DNA of 64,000 nt, taken from NCBI GenBank assembly GCA_019055375.1, contig JAHQIW010006123.1:1-64000 (forward strand), given 5' to 3'. Below the pieces are notes generated by a model. It was not told the origin of the DNA, did not search any database, and saw only the letters and a list, made by a program, of their open reading frames with translations. Shown here one piece after another: positions 55,501-64,000 of the stretch (position 1 is its first letter; each line of letters starts with the position of its first letter). Source of the DNA: Parelaphostrongylus tenuis. Its lineage: Eukaryota; Nematoda; Chromadorea; Rhabditida; Metastrongylidae. Both the position numbers and the translations under genes were made by a program.

Positions 55501-58460
55501 TACCACTGTTGTAGAATGCAATTTTCTTTGAAAGAAACTCGATAGTAATAATAATATTAATGCCTGTTATAATCAGTGGAGTATAGGGAGTAGCTATTAT
55601 CATGAAGCCATAATAAAAAAAAGTTTCACTTTTTTGTCAACGCTCTTCTGCAATCTACGTTGACTGGCAATCTACGTTGGAACGCCTTATTCGTCTCTAA
55701 GATTGCAAGAAGGATCGGCTCAAGCACATTCTACGACTTTCACAGAGTAGACTAAAATACACAAACAGCAGAAAAAGTACATAGGATGTTTAGAGAATTT
55801 GCTAACTATGAATGTGAAAACATTAATGAAATGAAAGAGATTTTATGATGCACATAATAGGTGTAATGACTGATTATGTAAATAAATGAAATAAAACAAC
55901 ATGACAAAGTAAATAAGTCAGGTAAGTTAATAATCAAATTCATTTAGTGACTACGTCAACAATTGATCAAGTTCCAAAATTAGAGATATATTATGAGATC
56001 TTGTGTGCCAAAAAATCTAAAGTAATACGCAGACAACTGTTAGAACATGTAATGAGAGTCGATGTAGAAGTCTTAATTCCTAGAGTACTAAAAAAGGATA
56101 GAAAGTTGAAGAGGATTTGCGAAAAAATTGCGAAAGCTTTGAACGAAAATTACAGAGAGAGACGTCTCGAGTGTCATCGGCGTTTCTTCTACGTTGTCAG
56201 AACTACCCGTTTCTCGATCACATTATCACCTGCCACGTACAGCAATCCTCTACAACAGCTGTGGACGATCGGCTCAGTGGCTGAATCACAGTGATTCTTC
56301 AGACGACGTACTTCGCCGCCTAAACTCTAAGTGGGAACTTCCCATCAGGGCTATTACAAGAGTCCAAGATAAATCGTAATAGATTTGATCAGAATTAGAA
56401 GGAATCATGAAGAAGACGGTATTCCTCAAACATCGCTTGATCCCACAGGCAAAAAGCTTAGTAACTTTGATAGATGATGGGTGCGAAGAAGCGAGAACAT
56501 GTCATGCAAATCAGAACAAAAAACAAACAAATACATGTTAAATTCTAAAATGTTTACGAATTTTAGATTACCAAAGTCTGCACACATAAACGAATGCAGT
56601 ATTTTTTCGTTGGGAATTGCTTTTCTTACTTACTCTACATAATTATTTGAGTAAATCTCATTATTTAGCTGTGTTGAATATTTTATTAAAACTAGTGAAG
56701 CAAACGAAGAATGGGCATCTCTTGAACATAAAGAATCGTTGCGTAGAAATAGTTGGCATCATTTGGAACACCCAGCGTGAGGATAACACATCATTCTGAA
56801 CATTCGTCACTTTGGTAGATCACATGCCATGCACACTTGAAACCTTCAATGAATATGGTATCATGCACTGAAAATGGTTTTCAAGTATGAAATTTTGACC
56901 GTGATGCAGCGACTATATCGAATCACGCAATTTCGACAGAGAGCGCAAAATTATTTTTGCATTAATGGTCAGACATCGTTACATAGACCAAAATGTCGAA
57001 ATCACATGAGCTGGACAATCAGCGAAAGCTAATAGATAGGAGCCGTTTCCAACGAGATTTTTTGAAGTGTCAAACCCACACCAGAAAAAATACCGCCCCA
57101 ATGGTCACAGATTTTCATGGAGATAAAGAGGTGGGATATGATGTTCAGTGAGTTCCAAGAAAGCAAATTATACTGAATTAAACTTAAACAGAGGCAAAAA
57201 AAATTTACAATCACGCACTTGAGTCAAGCGACATTCAATGGAATGAAATGTGACATTTAATTGTGCTATAGATAAAAAACAATTGTTACGATAATGGCTT
57301 CTTTTTTAATGTGCACTCATTATGACTCAAATAACATTCAACTGGAAAGAGTGTAAAACTAAGATTCAAGACCTTCATGTCGATTATGTTTATGCCATGT
57401 TTTGGTATGCTTATGTATGACCTTTCTCCCTTCGAAAGTGTAGCTCACAGAATTGTGGGACAGCGTTGAAGTGATCTTCGTCGAAACGAAATGCTCGCAT
57501 AGCTTCTTACTTCACTCGTTCCATATCAATCCGTCGCCCGACGTTCTCATAGGCACCGCTGTGATTTCTCAAGGATGACCTTGAAGAATACTTTGTTTTC
57601 TGTGTTGAACTTCATTATGTCCATATACAGCACTGTGACTCTGTCATCATTACAATATAACTTCATTGTGCATGCGAAGAAAATGGCTAAGTTCGGTATG
57701 GAGCCACATTGCTCCGACTATGGACGTCCAATTTGAATAATCAGTTGTTTGCTGTTATTGAATCGATGTTCATAAAGCAACTCGTGCTCACGATTGTGCC
57801 ACCACCCCCCCCCCCCCCCTCAAATTCCTCTATCATCACATGTTTCGAAAAACATTTCTTCTTCGACACTATAGGCAGGACAAAATGGGCGGGATCTTCT
57901 TCACTCAGCAAGCTGATGACGTCGCACCTAATCCTTTATGTCTACATTGTCGGATTCTCTATAGAAAATCCATTTCAAGCAAATGTGGAATGCATCATTG
58001 AGTGCCTAAGCATCAACTACAATTTTTCCCCATTTCTATGAAAATGTCTTTTTGGCTTTTTTATCTCTCACGACGTTCCTGTGACTCCACGGAGCTCGAT
58101 GGTTGTATTATTCAACTGAATAGTCTCCACAACTGAAATGCGAAACCGATTTTTTGCACAGGTGACGTTTTTATGGAAAATCATAAAATGACTTCCTATG
58201 ATTTTTTATGTACCAATTTAGTTATCAGATTGGCTGTTGGGCAGTCTTTAGATGTGATCTTAACATCTAACTTTCGAAAAAAAAACAAGCAAAACTAGGG
58301 CAATCAAAGAATAAATTAAAAGAAAAGCTTTGTCGCTTTTTCTTTGATCAGCTTCTGAGAAAACTTCTGAAATGCATATTAAGTTAGTTGTAGTAATGAT
58401 ACAAATGTTGAATACAATAACATGTTTTGCACCTTTTATGACATGTGATATGCACTTATA
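55500..58460. other. No gene or clear repeat
   Basis: The 115-codon frame 55947-56294 is basic and helix-like (KKDRKLKRICEKIAKALNEN) but unrecognised and isolated. A run of about 18 C residues lies near 57803-57821. The frame 57709-58041 crosses that run and is not trusted. Confidence 0.35.
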
Positions 58461-58469
58461 CAGTATTAG

Positions 58470-58620
58470 ACGGCTGTTCACCCTCCTAGATTCGTCAGTA
58501 GTACAGCGCCTTTCGGTTCAACTGATCCTTCGCAGGTAGTATATACCCTAACTTATAAAGGAACCAACGGCGATATATTCAAATCCCCGCATGTTCAGTG
58601 ACAAAATCTTTCAACATTTC
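58470..58620 (+). repeat. Family E-like copy
   Basis: CGTCAGTAGTACAGCGCC, CTTTCGGTTCAACTGATCC, then ACTTATAAAGGAACCAACGG. Confidence 0.5.
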
Positions 58621-58735
58621 AGTGACCACAGTTGAGCGTTTCTGGCTGGTAGAACGGATTATACCTTTGCTATCGACTGTTTATATAGACATCTCTCAAA
58701 AATAATCATACTGTGAAGTCTGATAGCATGCATAT

Positions 58736-58797
58736 TGTTTCGTTGTTTATTGTCGTTTATTGTTTATTGTTTCTTGTTTTCTGTTTATTGTTTTTGA
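58736..58797 (+). repeat. Low-complexity TTTATTG tandem
   Basis: Repeated TTTATTG/TTTCTTG units; the hydrophobic ORF start at 58713 comes from this repeat. Confidence 0.7.
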
Positions 58798-59029
58798 GCG
58801 ACGTCTATATACAAATAGTCAAGAGTGAAAGTATGTTCCGATTCGACCACTTTTCGATAGACCTCGCTCAAAAAGAAAATACTCTGTTAATAAAAGAACA
58901 CATTTCGCGCCGTCGATGTCAAAGTGCTACACAGCCGCCCATTTCGTCCTACCTGGGCTCCCCAATAACACAATTCCTCGGACCGGTTGAACGCTTGTCT
59001 AGCACTTAGACCTTAACGGCTCAAAACAT

Positions 59030-59300
59030 GTTCTATATTATCAGAGTAAGGACATGATTCATTTTACCAGCCGCAAGAGCTCGACTGTAGTTACTGTAGC
59101 GTTCACGGCCATCGCCACTCACCATACGCTGATCCAAATAATTCGGCGTCGATTCCTTAGATGTAGGGGTGTAACTCCCCTGCGAGCGATTGGCTGAACA
59201 GAAAGGCGCTGTACTACTGCCGAGCCTGGAAGGGCAAAACAGATGTTTAGTGCTGTATAAGTGCAATAGCAGGCCCATAAAAGGCTCCAAACATGCCATT
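59030..59300 (-). repeat. Family E-like copy
   Basis: TTCGGCGTCGATTCCTTAGA, CTCCCCTGCGAGCGATTGG, GCGCTGTACTACTGCCGAG; a long copy including the distal half. Confidence 0.55.
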
Positions 59301-59329
59301 AGATTAATAGATTATTGATGTTCTGAGCG

Positions 59330-61240
59330 AGGTCTACATAAATGATCGAGAGTAAAGGTATAAACAAATGCTAGAGGATTATCGTGTGGCACATGTAATA
59401 AGATTAGCTTTTTGGAAATTCATGGCTTTATTAGTTGTCCTGAAAAGTTACCAGTGTTTCATATTCGCTCTGTTGATATGCAAATAAAAGCCGTGTGGTT
59501 GAGCATAGCCTGAGATGCCACATATGGCTTCCTATTGAAGTAAGGAATGTCTCGTTTTTATGCATCATGAAGAACTTCGGAAATTTTGCTTTGAAAGGTA
59601 GTCTGCTGCTTCGGTAATAATTCCAGTGTGAGAGCTCCTGCTGGTTTATGAGGGAAATTAGTCGCCAGCCAGAGTATCAGCGATTTCTGGCATCGAATTT
59701 CTTCTAGTTGGCCTTCAAAATAAAATTTCTTTAAGGGCAGCTAAGAAAAGTCTGTTGCAGTGGCGATAATGGTATGCAGTGATTTAAAACTTAGGAGCAC
59801 CTTCAACCTTTGGGGCTACTGCACTTTTGGAGATTATGACCATGAAACAAAGATTGTAGAAAGAAGCAATTATGAGATAAATTCTCATTTTACAGCACCA
59901 TACCGTAATGATAACTTACTGGTTTTTTCCTAAGAGACAAATCGCATCAAAATTTCTTAAGCCAGGAAGGATGGCGACTTTAGTTAGTTTAGGACATCAG
60001 CTAATGACAACGCTAATGTGCACCTGTATCCAATGCCCTATACTTTTTGAAAACAAAGTTGCGAGAATGACATAGTTACATAGTTTTGTGCACAAATACA
60101 GCCATCCGGAGGAGCGCAGCACTAAATGTCGGCATACTTATGTTCACGCACGATTCGAAGGTGACGGATATAATTTTGAGGTCTGATATAAATATGTCGA
60201 TAGAGTCCTACATCCAAGTTAGACAAGGCATCAATCCTTCGTGAGCCACAGATCTGCAGAGCGGGAAAAATGACACTGATTCTAAAGATCTGCAGGCTTT
60301 TGAATATCATTTGTAAAGTAAAAATATGGAATCATTTGTGGCAATGTTTAAAATATTGATAACCACACTTCATTTCCACTGCTGCGTGATACGTGATTTA
60401 TGGAGGTTAAAAAGCTCCAGGAAATGGTCCATCCCGCCACAATTATTCTATATCAAAAAAGCTTTGCTCGCCATTGACGAGAAAAATAGCGTCTCCCGTA
60501 ATGGCTGAAGCGTTCTTCCACGTACCATGTGGAAGTGTGATGTGTAAAGCCTCGAAACGACTTCTGTAACATTACATATGAATTTTTTTTGAGAGAAGTG
60601 TGCAAGGTACCAGCTCCCTGCACTTAGTGCAACATCTGCTGTTTCTTTGATGCATGATTAATTTGAGCAGACGCTATCCAATCTTTCATTTCTTCTTTCG
60701 CATAAAAATTATTTCAGCAAATTTTTTTTTGTGCTCTCCACGCTCGCCGAACAAGAAACCTTCCTTCTAAGATCTTCGGAAAGACCTTTTACGATTGGAT
60801 TGGTGGACATCTTGTTGCTTGCTGCCATCCCAACAAATCCTGTCTCTGCTGACCCTTGCCAATCGGTTATCAATAAAACGCACTGTGTATTTGGCTCAAC
60901 TGATTTCTCACATCTTGACGTGTGGTACAATATTTGACTGACATCTTAACCGTTTCGCCTCCTTCGAAGTTACGATAATTCCAGTCGAGTGCCCACAGCA
61001 GATGTTCTTCTTCCGATATTGGTCATCACAGTCGTCGCTTCGAGAAGAATCGAATAGATTAGGTTACCACAGAAATAAGGTAACGTCCTTAGCGGTGCTT
61101 CTCCAAAGTGGCCTGCTTTGGCTGTGAAGACCAGCATTAAAAGATGAAAAACTACTGAATATCTTTAACTGAAATTATTGTGATTTTGACAACATAAAGT
61201 CTTCCAAACGTTACCCACATTGAAGACTCATAAAAGCCTT
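59330..61240. other. No gene recognised; one weak exon candidate
   Basis: 60720-60937 on the plus strand follows a TTTCAG acceptor (ending 60717) and reads open to a stop with VDILLLAAIPTNPVSADPCQ and SVINKTHCVFGSTDFSH. This could be a terminal exon of an unknown gene, but no upstream exon was found. The rest is AT-rich without signal. Confidence 0.25.
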
Positions 61241-61247
61241 GTGTGGA

Positions 61248-61480
61248 CGTCATAGCCGAGTGGTTGTAATGCCTGTCGCGGCGCGCGCGGACAGTATCTC
61301 GCCTTTCTGCACTGCTCCGGCAGTTAACAACGATCGCCCTATGGAGCGCCACAGCTAGGTCATGCTCGAGACCGCAAAGAGCAGTTCTCCACCTATAATA
61401 CACTACGTTCAACAATAGGATGAAAAAATGTGCTGAATGTATTGGAATCTGCGTAGTGAAGAAAGAAATACTGTGAAGAC
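61248..61480 (+). repeat. SINE-B copy 9
   Basis: Head GGACGTCATAGCCGAGTGG with a good A box; body AACAACGATCGCCCTATGGA; tail near GTGAAGACG. Confidence 0.7.
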
Positions 61481-62499
61481 GAATTGTAGAGTGTCAAAAA
61501 AACATTGCGTTACATCATCAGCAAAACACAACATAAATCACCCTCACTGAGGCCTATTGAAAGTTGAACTTCAAAAAGGTAACAGTATTTGTAATCCTTG
61601 ATTGTTAACGTAAGTCGAAACTTTGGATCCTTACTCGTATTCGTGCGGTACAATACATTCGAGTATAATCGTTCCAGCCGTGCGGTAGTGAGCAGATTTC
61701 TCATGCCTACTCTGGGGCATTATATTACCTTCAAATAATGTAACGTCAAACATATTTCAGGCATATTGTGACAACAAAACGCCATTTTGCATTGATGTAA
61801 ATGATATTTTGGCTGGAAACTGTGTATCTCACAAAGAATTTCTATATACTAAAAATGATAGGCCTTAACATAGAGAGTTATTACTTGTTATACCTCAAGA
61901 GAGTGACAGGATCTCTTTAATTAGATGAAAACAATGAAGAACGGTCTACTGTGTGCTCACAAGACCTCTACAATTCCTTTTATCCGTGGATATGAGCTAC
62001 TGTACAGCATCCATCTAAAAACACTGCTCCTCGCATGGTTTACCGTCGCTCATAGTTCTGCCACTGCTGAAGATGAGTCAAGCTGAGAGTTCATAGATGT
62101 GAAAAAGCACCCAGATTGAGTAATAGCTGCCGACGTCGTAGTGACGTTAGCTTCTTGATGTTACTTCCCATGTCCTGAAAAAAAACGCCCATAGTACACG
62201 TACAAGGTGGTTCTTGTAATTTGAAGTTCTCTAGTTGAAGCTAATGATCACTGCACCACTGATTCTTCAAGAACTGATCACGTCATATTAGAGTAAATAG
62301 TATAGAATTTCGTAATCTGCAGACCTGCGCCTGGGTTTAATTGCCAAATGTTGATAACAACGTACGACGTATTTGGTGTAATAAAGTACGACTCGGACAT
62401 TTTCACAATTTAAATATTCAATCAATACAAAAAAATTTTTGATATTAAAGTCTATTCTGAGATATCCTTCGCTCGTGCGTTTATATAGAACTTGCTCAA

Positions 62500-62700
62500 G
62501 TCAATGATAATGTGATAACATGGTAACGTGTTTGAGCCTGTCATGAGGTCTAATGAGAGAAGTTTTACAGTCAGGCAGGCGGTTCTTTCGTCCTTCCAGA
62601 GTCCTCGGTAACACAGTTTCGCCCGGTTCAGTCGATCCCTTGGGAATATACCACTACATAAAGGAATCGACGCCGAACAGCAGATCACCGCAAGTCAGGT
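62500..62700 (+). repeat. Family E-like copy
   Basis: Ends CATAAAGGAATCGACGCCGA, the family terminus, after GCCCGGTTCAGTCGATCCC. Confidence 0.55.
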
Positions 62701-62789
62701 GAGAAAATCTCCGGCTTGCAGTAACCACAGTCAAGTGCTTGTGGCTGGTATAATGAATCACGCTTTACCTTTGACCGCTTATATAGACC

Positions 62790-62945
62790 TCGCTCAAAAC
62801 AACGATAATCTGATAACATAATAACGTGTTTGATGTTGTTATAAAAAGGTATTCCTCCAGAAGGTCGGCTGAAGCTAGGGAGACTTGCTATTGAAAAGTC
62901 CGGAAGAACGAAACAGGTGTCTTTCTAGTATTGTACAAATACCTT
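62790..62945. repeat. Family E-like copy abutting the RTE-beta element
   Basis: AACGAAACAGGTGTCTTTCTAGTATTG resembles the distal parts of the copies at 42150 and 59200; weakly conserved. Confidence 0.35.
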
Positions 62946-63830
62946 TATCATACTTCAGCTGATGACATTATCTTATTCTCAAATAGCACTGCTGAAGCAG
63001 AGACGATGCTCAGAGACTTAACGAAGCGGGAAAGAAGATCGGACTACGCATAAATCGCATGAAGACCTAGTTCATGAGAAACCAATGGCGAAATGATGGA
63101 CATATCAAACTGGAAGGATCTTTAACTACCGAGACATCCTCGTACGTGTACCTTGGTTGTTCATTGAATATAGAGAACAATATGAAGGAGGAACTTGGCA
63201 GAAGAAGGAAAGCAGCATGGGCCGCATTAATGCCTCTCAAGGAAGCCACCGACCGAATATTGGATCCTAAAATACGCGCTACCCTTTACGAATCAAAAGA
63301 CCTCCCAGCGCTCTGTTATGCAGCAAAGACGTGGGCTGGTACTTCGGCCACGTCAAGACTACTGCGAACGACTCACAGAGCACTTGAGCGATGTCTTCTG
63401 AAAATCAACCGGCGCTCACAACACGTAGCCGGTTTGCACAGCTCAGATCTTAGAAATTTATCTCATCTTGGTGATCCAGAAGAATTCACATCGATAGCGA
63501 AGCACAGATGGACCGGTCATATCATGAGAAGGTCAGAGGACAGATGGACGAAACGAACTGTAGAGTGGACCCCACGAGACCACTACAAGAATTAATTAGC
63601 AGTATTCATATCTATATTTGCATCAGCAGTATTCGTACCTGCCGTATTCTGCAGTTCACGGTATGATACTCGAACCAGTGGCCATGCTCGAATAAAACCA
63701 CCGCCATGGATGACAATCGCGAAAAGACGAGACGAATGAGAGATGTGCTGGGGTTCGCGCAATTCGTGAAGGCAGAGCATCCAAGTATCCAATTACGTAT
63801 TGATAAAAAAAACAGGCTCCTGTCCTTGAT
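62945..63830 (+). mobile_element. RTE-beta retrotransposon, 3' half
   Basis: Begins at the RT catalytic motif C region (SADDIILFSNSTAEAETML near 62960, where FADD is usual), shifts frame near 63020, then runs open at 63074-63595 through SSYVYLGCSLNIENNMKEEL, PALCYAAKTWAG, HRALERCLLKINRRSQHVAG and KHRWTGHIMRRSEDRWTKRT. It is 5' truncated and carries frame lesions, so it is not active. Most intact RTE-beta copy in the window; the 3' end is near 63830. Confidence 0.85.
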
Positions 63831-64000
63831 AAGGTGACAAAATAAAAACTGATCTCAATCGCTGAACTGAAACTTTTTTGAGAAGCATTACTAATTAATG
63901 GAAAGCTTAAACTCTAGCTAGCTTGGTATGCAACCAGTTTTTCAAAGACCCTGCAATAACGCTGCAAAATCAAAAATGAGATTATTTTTACATCGGCCTC

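Noticed and set aside
57709..58041. 110-codon frame with a proline run
   Set aside because: The proline run is a poly-C tract whose length is unreliable, and there is no other coding evidence.
58713..59009. 98-codon frame beginning with a hydrophobic, membrane-like stretch
   Set aside because: The hydrophobic part is a TTTATTG tandem repeat, not a signal peptide.

Overview
This window looks like nuclear DNA of a parasitic nematode, most likely a strongylid such as a hookworm. That is inferred from short introns ending in TTTCAG-like acceptors, a nematode-type multidomain astacin protease, Sre-like chemoreceptor exons, RTE-type retrotransposon remnants and a very high load of small repeats. 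Coding density is low. I saw no rRNA, no unambiguous tRNA gene, no CRISPR array and no bacterial-style operon.

Region 1 (1-12.5 kb) is dominated by a large inverted repeat. Arms of about 4 kb (1-3976 and 6712-10688) are near-identical reverse complements separated by a 2.7 kb spacer. Each arm carries the promoter and first exons of the same astacin metalloprotease gene, pointing outward. The right copy continues into unique DNA as a complete 15-exon model (9591-12504: signal peptide, propeptide, zinc protease, EGF, CUB, Ser/Thr-rich linker, ShKT). The left copy runs off the window edge. The two copies carry different lesions: a 1-bp deletion in exon 1 on the left and an in-frame TAG in exon 2 on the right. 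The right stop lies in a 114-nt phase 0-0 exon, so skipping that exon would keep the frame.

Region 2 (12.5-20 kb) has no convincing gene. It holds SINE pieces, an inverted pair of an unrecognised coding-like module (12.88-13.74 kb), a tRNA-like inverted pair and a decayed RTE element.

Region 3 (20.5-48 kb) is a second, much older mirror structure. Two paralogous Sre-like seven-transmembrane receptor genes converge on each other (plus strand 20507-26568, minus strand 47943-42281). They have matching exons, splice phases and order, each has its own frame lesion, and the 15.7 kb between them is filled by SINEs, RTE fragments and mariner-like remnants.

Region 4 (48-64 kb) is mostly repeats: a second RTE-alpha 3' end (50.8-51.5 kb), a foldback element (51.55-52.18 kb), more SINEs, a decayed mariner transposase (54.3-54.7 kb), family E elements and an RTE-beta 3' half (62.94-63.8 kb).

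The most distinctive overall feature is the abundance of tRNA-derived short elements with Pol III A and B boxes. At least four families (called A to D here) and about 30 copies are visible by eye, including copies inside astacin intron 5 and inside the receptor introns.
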